Below the pieces are notes generated by a model. The model ran no database searches. It was not told the DNA's origin and worked only from the letters and a program-made list of their open reading frames with translations. A stretch of DNA of 64,000 nucleotides from Methylotetracoccus oryzae (GTDB taxonomy: Bacteria; Pseudomonadota; Gammaproteobacteria; Methylococcales; Methylococcaceae), in NCBI RefSeq assembly GCF_006175985.1, contig NZ_SRSH01000001.1, positions 310,001-374,000 of the forward strand, given 5' to 3'. The number at the start of each line of letters is the position of its first letter. Position 1 is the stretch's first letter. Below, piece after piece: positions 10,132 to 18,681 of the stretch. Both the position numbers and the translations under genes were made by a program.

Positions 10132-11037
10132 TCAACCGGTTCGGGCCCTTATCTGGCGCACGACCCATTCAATGACCACAACGGCATGGTCCCACATCCG
10201 GCGAGCCGCAGCCGCAAGGACGTTCCCCGCATCCTTTGCCGTGAGGCGAGCCAGCCGACCGCCCCACGCACGGGCCGCGAACGGGGCACCGAAGGCACCG
10301 ACCAGTGCGCCGATCACCGTCATGCCGGAAAACCACGATTCGGCTTCCGGCGCAGGCGCGCTTGCCGGTGCAGCCGCACTGGACATCCCGGTTCGATCAA
10401 CATCCGCGGGCGCCACCACCTGAGTCGGCGCAGGCCCCGGGCCGTAGTGGTCCCGAATCACCTGATCGGTCAGGCCCGGAATGCTCGGAAACGGCGCACT
10501 GCCCTTCCCGACGATCAGCTGTGCCTTCATGCCCTTCTCCATGTGCTGCGCGATATCGCAGTGCACCAGATAGGTCTTGTCCTCGTTGGGCAGGATCAGC
10601 GTGCCGCTGATTTTGGCCGGCCCGGTGACTTCAAGGTGGAACATGCCCTTGTCGTACATGTACTTCGGCAGGCCATGCATCATCCATTGATGACGAATGT
10701 GATCCTCGTTGATGAAATGCACGGTCAGTTTGGTGCAGGGCTCGAAGCGAAACTCCTGCTGGTCGAACGCGAACATCGTTCCGGGAAACTTCTTCGAGTA
10801 CTTATGTCCGGCGCGGACCGTTACTTCCTTGGTCGCGGCAATCTTGCTGCAACCGTCCGGCAGACGATCCTTGTTCTGCCCCATGATCATACCGCCGTCC
10901 ATATCCATCAAATGGCCGTCACCATGGTCCATCAGCATGGTGTGTTCGACGATTTCGTTGGATTCACCGGCAGGGTAAGCCGTCGTCGAACCGGCCGCGA
11001 CAGCAGAGGCCAGGAGTAAGCGTCTGAGCGTGTTCAT
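10132..11037 (-). CDS. Membrane-anchored cupredoxin-domain protein
   Basis: A 301-residue exported protein: N-terminal signal peptide (about residues 1-22), a methionine- and histidine-rich stretch (MLMDHGDGHLMDMDGGMIMG), then a cupredoxin-like domain. The string HCDIAQHMEKGM supplies the Cys-His-Met ligands of a type 1 copper site, with an upstream His in HIRHQWMMH. A proline/alanine linker and a C-terminal hydrophobic segment (WFSGMTVIGALVGAFGAPFA) would tether it to the inner membrane. It follows the multicopper oxidase on the same strand by a few bases, so it is a likely electron partner or copper donor. A TTG at 11049 overlapping the oxidase stop is an alternative start; I chose the ATG at 11037 because the signal peptide begins there. 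It is not a named family member that I recognise. Confidence 0.8.
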   Translation of the reverse strand: MNTLRRLLLASAVAAGSTTAYPAGESNEIVEHTMLMDHGDGHLMDMDGGMIMGQNKDRLPDGCSKIAATKEVTVRAGHKYSKKFPGTMFAFDQQEFRFEPCTKLTVHFINEDHIRHQWMMHGLPKYMYDKGMFHLEVTGPAKISGTLILPNEDKTYLVHCDIAQHMEKGMKAQLIVGKGSAPFPSIPGLTDQVIRDHYGPGPAPTQVVAPADVDRTGMSSAAAPASAPAPEAESWFSGMTVIGALVGAFGAPFAARAWGGRLARLTAKDAGNVLAAAARRMWDHAVVVIEWVVRQIRARTG

Positions 11038-11045
11038 CGGGAATC

Positions 11046-12779
11046 TCAACCGGAAGTCTTGCTACGGAACTGGGTGATGAGCTGGTTGGAAAGCGCCATC
11101 ACTCGCTCACGGTGAACAAACAAGAAGTAACCCAAGGTGCCCAACAAAAGGCCAAAGAACAGGTTTCCCCAGGCGCCTGAAGCGGATGCGGCCGGCGCGC
11201 CAACACTCGCTGTGGGTGTTGGTGCTGGCTCAGCCGACACTTCGGTTTCGGGCAGCGCCAGACTGCCCCAGTCATCCGCCCATTCCTGCCAGACCGGTAC
11301 TTTCTTTTCCCAGAATTCCTTCGTGAAGTACGGCTTGAGGTCCATCCCGTGAGTCTTCGGAAGCCCCTTGTCATCGATGTACTGCTTGTAGACCAACAAG
11401 CTGATGCTGCCACCCTCGCCGACCCCATCGGTTGTAAAGGCCTTCTCGGTATGGTCGTGGAACATCCATATGCCCGACCCGAAACTGTGCAGGCCATCGT
11501 TGGTGGTGTTCAATTCAAGGTCGAGTCGCTGCGCGGGGACCATCGCGTATACGTCGCGCGTCACGCGCGCCTCGGGCCGCTGCGGCACACCGTCATAGTG
11601 AGTTTCAGTCGCCTTGTGGCCGTGGATATGCAAGGCCAGGCTCTCCGTATGCCCATTCAAAATGCGCAATTTAATCTTCTGATTGGGCTCGGCCACGATC
11701 AGCGACTCGCGCAATGTGTACGGAAATGCACGACCATTCAGCAGGTAGTAGTCATCCGTGGCGTCCGTGATGTCGTATTCCTGGTTGATCGCCCGGGCGA
11801 TCAGGCGCGGGTCGTTGTACGACTGCGTCAGCTTGTGCAGTTCCTTGTCGACCGACTGGTAGTGGATGTCGTATTCCTGTTGATACTCCGCAGCAACGGC
11901 CGCGGACGGGTGCCGTACTTGCCCGGCCCCGACGTTCAGTGTCTGTACCCAGTTGTTCGGACGGTTTTCCTCCACGACCAACATGCCCGCCAATCCCATC
12001 GGAATGTGGGTGTGCGGCTGCACGTGGCAGTGGTAATACATGGTGCCGGCCTGACGCGGCTTGATCACATAGGTCTTGCTCTGACCCGGCATGACGTCCA
12101 TCTGACTGGTCTGTCCGACACCGTCATTGCCGTCGCCGCTGTGATCCATGAATGGATGATCGACGCCATGCAGATGGATTGAATGCGGAAAGTAGTGGCT
12201 GTTCTCGAGCGTGATCCAGACGACATCGCCCTGCTCGACGCGAATCACCGGAGCCGGTGCCCTGAGATACGGATTGGCTTCGGCGCTGGCGAAGCTCTTT
12301 GTGGACATGTCGCGCGTCTTCGGGGCGAATACCCAGAAGGCAGGCTGGATGCCGGGCGCCACGTCGAAAGTCGGCACGACGCCCGGGAAATCGGGCGAGT
12401 GCCCGTTGACTTCGATAACTTCCAGCTTGATCACGATATGGTCGGGGTCGCCGTCCCCGTCGATATCGTTCGTCTTGGTGATGGCGTCCGCAGCGAGCTG
12501 CGTATCCATCAAGGTCTGCATGGAGATATTGTTCGTGCCTTTCACGAACGCCGCAATGTCGGCAGGATTGTCCGGATCGCACACCCGTGATTCCTGAATT
12601 GCAACTCCCTCGAGGGTTTGCGCATCGCGCCAGATCGAAGGTGTTCCGGTGTCACAGAACGGTTCCGACTTGCCGGGGGCCACTTTGGCGCTCGGCGGCG
12701 GCGTGTTGACGGCACTGGCGGGTGCGGCCCCGAGGGCGAGCATCGCACCGGCGAGGAAAGCAAACGAGCGATTGATCAT
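11046..12779 (-). CDS. Two-domain multicopper oxidase with C-terminal membrane anchor
   Basis: A 577-residue exported copper enzyme. A signal peptide ends near ASA (residue 23). Copper-binding motifs HSIHLHGVDHPF and YYHCHVQPHTHIPMG lie in the first cupredoxin domain, and HIHGHK and WMFHDHTEKAF in the second. The type 1 Cys is in the first domain only, the pattern of two-domain oxidases rather than three-domain laccases. An uncommon feature is the C-terminal transmembrane helix (LFFGLLLGTLGYFLFV) after a Pro/Ala-rich linker, which fixes the enzyme in the inner membrane facing the periplasm. The segment DIDGDGDPDH looks like a calcium loop. Neighbours are a downstream anchored cupredoxin and an upstream anchored beta-sandwich protein. 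The substrate is unknown; cuprous ion, organic or nitrogen compounds are all possible. The start at 12779 opens the signal peptide; ATG 12794 is an alternative. Confidence 0.85.
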   Translation of the reverse strand: MINRSFAFLAGAMLALGAAPASAVNTPPPSAKVAPGKSEPFCDTGTPSIWRDAQTLEGVAIQESRVCDPDNPADIAAFVKGTNNISMQTLMDTQLAADAITKTNDIDGDGDPDHIVIKLEVIEVNGHSPDFPGVVPTFDVAPGIQPAFWVFAPKTRDMSTKSFASAEANPYLRAPAPVIRVEQGDVVWITLENSHYFPHSIHLHGVDHPFMDHSGDGNDGVGQTSQMDVMPGQSKTYVIKPRQAGTMYYHCHVQPHTHIPMGLAGMLVVEENRPNNWVQTLNVGAGQVRHPSAAVAAEYQQEYDIHYQSVDKELHKLTQSYNDPRLIARAINQEYDITDATDDYYLLNGRAFPYTLRESLIVAEPNQKIKLRILNGHTESLALHIHGHKATETHYDGVPQRPEARVTRDVYAMVPAQRLDLELNTTNDGLHSFGSGIWMFHDHTEKAFTTDGVGEGGSISLLVYKQYIDDKGLPKTHGMDLKPYFTKEFWEKKVPVWQEWADDWGSLALPETEVSAEPAPTPTASVGAPAASASGAWGNLFFGLLLGTLGYFLFVHRERVMALSNQLITQFRSKTSG

Positions 12780-12877
12780 CTTGCACGGGGCCATTACGGC
12801 GTAATGTGTGTAGCGCTAATTACGTCGGGCGACGTCCCTTTCGTTCTCCCGAAGTGTCTCTCCAGATCCGGCAGGGA

Positions 12878-13465
12878 TCAGGCTGCTTTCTTTTTCTTCA
12901 GCAACTTGTCCACGATCGCCTGGAAGGCCGGATTCGACAGATAAAGGATGTAACCGACAGCGATCAGGATCACGGCAATCACGATGAAGGTGGTGGTCGA
13001 CATCCCGCTGGCGGATGCACCCACTTTGAACGGGACGTGCGCGTCGACTTTCTGGCCTTCATTCACCAGCGTCACATGCGCCAGGTAGGGACCGGACTCC
13101 GTCAGGTTAAGCTGCGTGTTGTAGGTCCCCTTAGGGTTCTTCGTGGGCGGCTGATAGAAGACACGGGTGCCGGCAGGCTCCTTCGTGATCTCGAACTCCA
13201 CCGTCATCTCGCGCAGCGCCTTGCCCTCGTAGTCGAATACGATGGTGACCGGGCCCACTTCGGGAATGTCGTTACAGTATTCCGTGGTTCCGCCGATCTG
13301 CGGCTGGTAAGCCGTAAAATGCACCAAGTGCGGGCCGACGTTGATCCGGCACTTGTCTGCCTCGACGCTCGCACCGCCATGGGCCCAACTGGCCGACGGG
13401 GCCAGTGCAGCCAGGAACAGGGTGATAACGAGCAGTCCGCCCCTTATAAAATTGGATGTACGCAT
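12878..13465 (-). CDS. Exported, C-terminally anchored beta-sandwich protein of the copper cluster
   Basis: A 195-residue protein with an N-terminal signal peptide ending near SWAHGG, a beta-rich domain of about 120 residues with two cysteines (DKCRINVG and EYCNDIP), a C-terminal transmembrane helix (TFIVIAVILIAVGYILYL) and a lysine-rich cytoplasmic tail. It leads the copper cluster, about 100 bp upstream of the multicopper oxidase. The His-Gly-Gly at the mature N-terminus could bind copper, as in CopC-like proteins, but I cannot assign a family. GAGGGAAG just upstream of the ATG at 13465 supports this start rather than the longer reading from 13486. A role in delivering copper to, or assembling, the oxidase is inference from context. 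Confidence 0.72.
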   Translation of the reverse strand: MRTSNFIRGGLLVITLFLAALAPSASWAHGGASVEADKCRINVGPHLVHFTAYQPQIGGTTEYCNDIPEVGPVTIVFDYEGKALREMTVEFEITKEPAGTRVFYQPPTKNPKGTYNTQLNLTESGPYLAHVTLVNEGQKVDAHVPFKVGASASGMSTTTFIVIAVILIAVGYILYLSNPAFQAIVDKLLKKKKAA

Positions 13466-13647
13466 AAGATCTTCCCTCGCTTGCAATTCAAGGTTGTTGT
13501 ATTTCTCTATCCGGAACTCAGAACAGAGTGTCTGGCTGGTCGTACGCTAAGCGCTCGGAATGCCCGGATGCCGTTTCACCCGGCCTCAGGATGAGGAGTG
13601 GCGACTATACATTAGCGTGCGCTCAACGGTCAAAACCTGACGGTTTG

Positions 13648-16600
13648 TCAACCATTGTGGTGCGAACGCCGTGCACCGAAGAGCTTCGAGAACGAAACGT
13701 ACACGGATGGTATGACAAATACTGTCAGAAAGGTTCCAATCGTCATGCCGCCGACGATAACCCAGCCGATCTGCTGTCGGCTCTCGGCGCCCGCCCCGGT
13801 AGCCAGGGCCAGAGGCAGTGCGCCGAGGATCATCGTCAGCGAGGTCATGACGATCGGGCGCAACCGGAGCACCGCGGCACTCGCGGCGGCATCGACGGCC
13901 GCCATGCCCGAGCGCGCGAGCTGGTTGGCGAACTCCACGATCAGGATGCCGTTCTTGGTGATTAGCCCGACGAGCATCACGAGGCCGATCTGACTATAGA
14001 CATTGAGCGTACCCCCGCTGAGCTTGAGTGCGAGCAGCGCCCCGATCAGGGCAAGCGGAACGGTCAGCAGGATAATCAGCGGATCGACGAAGCTCTCGAA
14101 CTGCGCCGCCAGCACCAGGTAGATGAAGGCCAGCGCGAACAGGAAAGTCAGATACAAAGTCTGGCTGGACTCCCGAAATTCAAGCGACTGCCCGGTCAGG
14201 TCGGTCTTGAAGCTGGGCGGCAGCAACTCACGCGCGACGCGGTCGAACTCCGCCAGCGCCTGCCCCAGCGTAAACCCCGGCGCGAGATTCGCGGAGACGG
14301 TCGCAGCTCGCAGGCGGTTGAAGTGATTCAGTTCCTTGGCCGAGGCCAGCGTCTGCAAGTCGACCAGATTCGCCAGCTGTACCAGTTCGCCCTTTTCGCT
14401 GCGCAAGTAGATGGAAAGGATGTCGCCCGGCGCGGCGCGCTCGCTGTCCGCCAAGCGCACGATGACATCGTACTGTTCTCCCTCCCGCTTGAAACGGGTC
14501 ACCTGCCGGCCGCCGAGCAGCGTCTGCAGCGTCCGCCCGATCTCATCGATATCGACCCCGAGGTCCGCCGCCTTCTCCCGGTTCACGAACACACGGATCT
14601 GCGGCTTGTCCATTTTCAGATCGCTGTCGACGTTCATGATTCCGGGAAGCGTTGTGACCTTGCGCATGAAGGTGGTCACGCGCTCCTCCAGTTCCGCATA
14701 GGTCGGCCCCTGGATCACGAACTGAACCGGCGGGTTCCGGAAATTCTGCCCGAGGGACGGAGGATTGATGGGAAAGGCGAGCACCCCCGGCAGGCTCGTA
14801 AATTTCGGCATCAGCTCGGCGGCGATTTGCTGCTGCGACCGCGTGCGCTCACCCCACGGCACGAGCCGAATGAAGGCCAGCGCACTGTTGACAGGATTCG
14901 GCCGTTCCAAACCGGGCGCGACGACCATGAAATAGCTGCTGACCTCCGGGATGACGGCGACGAATTTTTCAATCTGCGCCGCATAGGCATCCGTGTAATC
15001 AATCGATGCACCCTCGGGGGCTGAGATCGCTCCGATGATGTTACCGCGATCCTCCTGCGGCGACAGCTCCGATGGCAGCGCCGCAAACAGCCGGTAGGTC
15101 GCATACCCCATCAGGCCCATCAACACGAAAGTCCAGAGACCATGGCGCAGCCACACGCGCAGCAGCGCCTCGAAGCCCCGCATCATCCGTCCGGGCCTAG
15201 CGGGCTCGTGGCCGCCGGCCTCCGGCCGGCTCGCGCGCAGCAGGCGGGAGCACATCATCGGCGTGAGTGTCAACGCCACGAAACCGGACACCAGCACCGC
15301 GCAGGACACCGCCAGCGCGAATTCCGAGAACAATCGCCCGGTGTTGCCGCTCATGAAGGCCAGCGGCGTAAACACCGAGGCCAGGGTCAGCGTCATCGCG
15401 ATCACGGCGAAGGCGATCTCCCGACTACCCTCCAGCGCCGCGGGAAACGGCTTCATGCCGGATTCGATGCGCCGGAAGATGTTCTCCATCATGACGATCG
15501 CGTCGTCGACCACGAGACCGATCGCCAGCACCAGCGCCAGCAGCGTCAGGATGTTGACGGAAAAGTCGAACACATAAAGAAAGATGAATGCACCGATCAG
15601 CGACACTGGAATCGTCACGAAAGGGATCAGCAATGTGCGGAGCGAGCGCAGGAACACGAACGTGACGGCGAGCACCAAGCCCAGCGCTTCGAACAATGCC
15701 TTGTAGACGGCGCGGATGGACTCCTCGATGAACAGCGAGGTATCGAAGGAAACCCGCAGCGTCATGCCCGCCGGCAGGGTGGCATTGATCTTCGGCAGTT
15801 CCTCCTTGACCAGACGCGCGACTTCGAGGGTGTTGGCGGTCGCCTGCTTCACGACGCCCAGCCCGACCGCCGGATTGCCATTCACGCGCACGATGTTGCG
15901 CTCGTCTTCGGAGCCGATCTCGGCGCGCCCGACGTCGCTCAGCCGAATCGGATACCCGTTGACCTCGCGGATGATCAGCGCGTTGAATTGTTCCGGTGTG
16001 CGCAAATCCGTTTCGCTGAAGACCGTCAACTCCCGCATCAAGCCCTCGATGCGCCCGCCCGGGAGTTCGACGTTACGACGCTGCAGTGCGTTCTCGACAT
16101 CCCCCACGGTCAGACCGTGTGCGGCCAGCCGGTCCCGATCGAGCCAGATGCGCATCGCGTAGCGCCGCTCGCCGCCGATGATCACATTCGAGACACCGGG
16201 CAGGGTCTGCAGGCGATCCTGCACGAAGCGGTCGGCAATGTCGGTGATCTCGAGCGCACTGTGGCGTTCGCTGGAGAACGCCAACCAGAGTACCGGCTGC
16301 GCGTCCGCATCGATCTTGCTGATGACCGGCTCTTCGATTTCCTCCGGCAGGCGGGCGCGCACGCGCGACACGCGGTCGCGCACGTCGGCCGCCGCCGAGT
16401 CCGGATCGCGTGCCAGGGTGAATTCGACCGAGATCCGGCTGACCTCCTCGCGACTGACCGACTTCAGAATCTTGATGCCCTCGATTCCGGACAGCGAATC
16501 CTCGAGTGGACGAGTCACCTGGCTCTCGATGACCTCGGCGCTCGCGCCCTTGTAGACGGTGTTCACCGAGACCACCGAGGCATCGATATCCGGATACTCG

Positions 16601-16704
16601 CGGACCGGCAGGCGTTCGAAGCACATGGCCCCGAGCAGGATCAGGATCAGGCTGGCGACGGTCGCCAGCACGGGACGTCGGATCGAGAGATCGGACAGGA
16701 CCAT
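13648..16704 (-). CDS. RND efflux transporter, inner-membrane subunit (AcrB/HAE1 family)
   Basis: A 1018-residue proton-driven pump of the hydrophobe/amphiphile exporter family. It shows the typical N-terminal helix (RRPVLATVASLILILLG), the PVREYPDID periplasmic entry and two repeats of six transmembrane helices. GLVVDDAIVMMENI near residue 400 carries the twin Asp of the proton relay. It forms a tripartite system with the membrane fusion protein encoded immediately upstream (7-bp gap) and an outer-membrane channel that is not in this operon, so a TolC-like protein from elsewhere is probably used. Substrates cannot be deduced. The start at 16704 is chosen because family homology begins there; the reading from 16770 overlaps the upstream gene. 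Confidence 0.94.
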   Translation of the reverse strand: MVLSDLSIRRPVLATVASLILILLGAMCFERLPVREYPDIDASVVSVNTVYKGASAEVIESQVTRPLEDSLSGIEGIKILKSVSREEVSRISVEFTLARDPDSAAADVRDRVSRVRARLPEEIEEPVISKIDADAQPVLWLAFSSERHSALEITDIADRFVQDRLQTLPGVSNVIIGGERRYAMRIWLDRDRLAAHGLTVGDVENALQRRNVELPGGRIEGLMRELTVFSETDLRTPEQFNALIIREVNGYPIRLSDVGRAEIGSEDERNIVRVNGNPAVGLGVVKQATANTLEVARLVKEELPKINATLPAGMTLRVSFDTSLFIEESIRAVYKALFEALGLVLAVTFVFLRSLRTLLIPFVTIPVSLIGAFIFLYVFDFSVNILTLLALVLAIGLVVDDAIVMMENIFRRIESGMKPFPAALEGSREIAFAVIAMTLTLASVFTPLAFMSGNTGRLFSEFALAVSCAVLVSGFVALTLTPMMCSRLLRASRPEAGGHEPARPGRMMRGFEALLRVWLRHGLWTFVLMGLMGYATYRLFAALPSELSPQEDRGNIIGAISAPEGASIDYTDAYAAQIEKFVAVIPEVSSYFMVVAPGLERPNPVNSALAFIRLVPWGERTRSQQQIAAELMPKFTSLPGVLAFPINPPSLGQNFRNPPVQFVIQGPTYAELEERVTTFMRKVTTLPGIMNVDSDLKMDKPQIRVFVNREKAADLGVDIDEIGRTLQTLLGGRQVTRFKREGEQYDVIVRLADSERAAPGDILSIYLRSEKGELVQLANLVDLQTLASAKELNHFNRLRAATVSANLAPGFTLGQALAEFDRVARELLPPSFKTDLTGQSLEFRESSQTLYLTFLFALAFIYLVLAAQFESFVDPLIILLTVPLALIGALLALKLSGGTLNVYSQIGLVMLVGLITKNGILIVEFANQLARSGMAAVDAAASAAVLRLRPIVMTSLTMILGALPLALATGAGAESRQQIGWVIVGGMTIGTFLTVFVIPSVYVSFSKLFGARRSHHNG

Positions 16705-16711
16705 TCGGGAA

Positions 16712-17803
16712 TCAGCTCTGGGGTTCCAGCACCGAGACAGTGGCACCGTCGCGCAACTTGGTCTGGCCATCGGTCACGACACGGTCGCCAGGCGCCAGTC
16801 CCGACGTGATCTCCACCGCGCCCTGCCGATGGCGGCCGGTCGTAACCTCGACCATGTTCACCTTGTCGCCGGCAAGGCGGAACACGTAGGCGCTGCTGCT
16901 CTTCTGCACGATGGCCTGTTCGGGCACGAACAGCGCCTCGCGCGTGCCGGCGAGCCCGAGCCGGATCCGCGTGAACATACCCGGCCGCAGCAGCATCCTT
17001 TCATTCGGCAACCGCGCTCGAATCCGCACCGTTCGCGTCGCCTCGTCCAGGCGCGGATCGATCGCAAAGATCTTTCCGGCAAAGGTACGGCCAGGGTAAG
17101 CCTCGACGCTGGCGGTCACCGCCAGTCCATTGCTTATCGACCCGGAAAACTTCTCGGGAATCTTGAAGTCGAGCTTGACGGGATCGACCGCCTCCAGATT
17201 GACGAGATCCTGGCCGACGGAAACATAGTCGCCCACGCTGACCACCCGTAAGCCGATGATGCCGTCGAACGGAGCCCGGATCACCATCTTCGCAAGGCGC
17301 ACCCGCTCGCGCTCGACCGTGGCATCGGAGACCTTGAGCTTGGCCAGTACCTCGTCGTACTGCTGCACGCTGGTCAGGTTCTTGCGGCGCATCTCCTTGA
17401 TCCGCTCGAAGTTCTGACGGTCCAGCAACTGCTGAGCCTCAGCCTGGGCCAGGGTGGCTCGAATCTCGTCGGCGTTCAGGACGAACAGTTCATCGCCGGC
17501 CCTAACCTTCGCGCCTTCGGTGAAGCGAATCGCCTCGATACGGGCGGCCAGCTCCGGGCGGATCACCACCGACTCGTTAGCCGCCAGCGTGCCGACCGCG
17601 TTGATTTCGTCATCCACGCGCTCCTTCGCGACCCGTGCCACGCGGACACCGACAGCGGGCGGCGGCCCTGGGGATGGCGGCGCCGGTGCTGCCGGCCGCT
17701 GCGCGGGCAGATCACCCGATGCGGCGGTTTGCAGATACCGCCACAGCCCCAGACCGGCAGCGAGTGCCAGCAGGGCGATCAGCGCGAGAATTCGGGTTCG
17801 CAT
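16712..17803 (-). CDS. RND efflux periplasmic adaptor (membrane fusion protein)
   Basis: A 363-residue adaptor of the MdtA/AcrA type: an N-terminal membrane helix (ILALIALLALAAGLGLWRYL), a proline-rich linker, lipoyl-like and beta-barrel halves, and an alpha-hairpin region (QAEAQQLLDRQNFERIKEM). It bridges the pump encoded directly downstream to an outer-membrane channel. The ATG at 17803 is preferred to one at 17830 because the basic-hydrophobic export signal starts there. There is no lipobox cysteine, so it is anchored by the helix. Confidence 0.92.
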   Translation of the reverse strand: MRTRILALIALLALAAGLGLWRYLQTAASGDLPAQRPAAPAPPSPGPPPAVGVRVARVAKERVDDEINAVGTLAANESVVIRPELAARIEAIRFTEGAKVRAGDELFVLNADEIRATLAQAEAQQLLDRQNFERIKEMRRKNLTSVQQYDEVLAKLKVSDATVERERVRLAKMVIRAPFDGIIGLRVVSVGDYVSVGQDLVNLEAVDPVKLDFKIPEKFSGSISNGLAVTASVEAYPGRTFAGKIFAIDPRLDEATRTVRIRARLPNERMLLRPGMFTRIRLGLAGTREALFVPEQAIVQKSSSAYVFRLAGDKVNMVEVTTGRHRQGAVEITSGLAPGDRVVTDGQTKLRDGATVSVLEPQS

Positions 17804-17990
17804 GAAGGATATCGAAGAGGGCAAGGCCACTCATGCCGGTAATGAAAAACCGGCCGGGGTAGACTCCGGAATCCACCAGCGTGTCGGCGGTGGTCCGTGG
17901 CTGGCGTCGGACCGGAAACCGACTTTGGCTGTCGTAGACGTATCCGGCGCGAAGGATCAGGGCTGAGGCAGAATGCCCGTGATCCCCGTG

Positions 17991-18251
17991 TTAGCCGGCT
18001 CCGAGCAACCCGTCCAGCTGCCCGGACCGGTCCAGGGCCGCCAGATCGTCGAAGCCCCCGACATGGAAGTCGTCGATGAAGATCTGGGGGACTGTCCGCC
18101 GCTGCGTTCGGGCGATCATCTCGGCCAGGCGCGCCGGCTCGACGTCGACCTGAATCTTCTCGATCTGCTCGACGCCTTTCGAGTTGAGCAGCCGTTCCGC
18201 CATACGACAGAACGAACACAAGCGACTCGTGTACATCACGACTTTGGGCAT
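17991..18251 (-). CDS. grxC: Glutaredoxin 3 type
   Basis: An 86-residue dithiol oxidoreductase that uses glutathione to reduce disulfides. The active site is CSFC instead of the usual CPYC (residues 12-15), followed by RMAERLL. The cis-proline TVPQIFID and the GGFDDL glutathione-binding motif are present. A GGAG about eight bases before the ATG at 18251 supports this start over the longer reading from 18278. It stands alone, divergent from the small DUF2892 gene. Confidence 0.92.
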   Translation of the reverse strand: MPKVVMYTSRLCSFCRMAERLLNSKGVEQIEKIQVDVEPARLAEMIARTQRRTVPQIFIDDFHVGGFDDLAALDRSGQLDGLLGAG

Positions 18252-18343
18252 GCCCGCTCCGGAAGAAAGACTGGGCATTTAGTGTACCATGCACCCTCCG
18301 AGTACCGCCGCGCCGCGGCTGCTGATTAAGGGGTGAAATAACG

Positions 18344-18568
18344 ATGACCACCGAACGATGGGTCCGCGTCGTTGCCGGATTCTTTGTGCTGCTGTCACTG
18401 AGCCTAGGTATCGAGACCAGTCCTTTGTTCGTCAGTTCAAACTGGCTCTGGTTCACCGCATTCGTCGGTGCCAATCTGCTGCAAAGCGGTTTCACCCGAC
18501 TCTGCCCGCTCGAAATGATCCTCAGAAGGATGGGCGTGAAATCTGCCGAGAGCGCCTGCTCGCGCTGA
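18344..18568 (+). CDS. DUF2892 small membrane protein
   Basis: A 74-residue protein with two hydrophobic segments (VVAGFFVLLSLSLGIETS and WLWFTAFVGANLLQSGF) and the conserved FTRLCPLEMIL ending of the DUF2892 family, which is often fused or next to rhodanese or sulfur-handling proteins (YgaP-like). It is expected in the inner membrane. AGGGGTG upstream of the ATG is a usable ribosome-binding site. It diverges from grxC. Confidence 0.88.
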   Translation: MTTERWVRVVAGFFVLLSLSLGIETSPLFVSSNWLWFTAFVGANLLQSGFTRLCPLEMILRRMGVKSAESACSR

Positions 18569-18632
18569 CCGAAGCCTCGCTCGCCGCCGGCCAATCCCCC
18601 CGGAGGATCGCCCGGAAAGGGCCGCAACGACA

Positions 18633-18654
18633 ACGGGCGCCCTGAGGCGCCCGT
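18633..18654. terminator. Hairpin between convergent genes
   Basis: A perfect 9-bp inverted repeat (arms ACGGGCGCC/GGCGCCCGT around CTGA) lies between the convergent DUF2892 gene and amtB. It lacks a clear T-run on either strand, so it is either an imperfect bidirectional terminator or an mRNA-stabilising stem. Confidence 0.5.
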
Positions 18655-18681
18655 CCGCGAAGTCCGGAACGTCCGGTCCGA

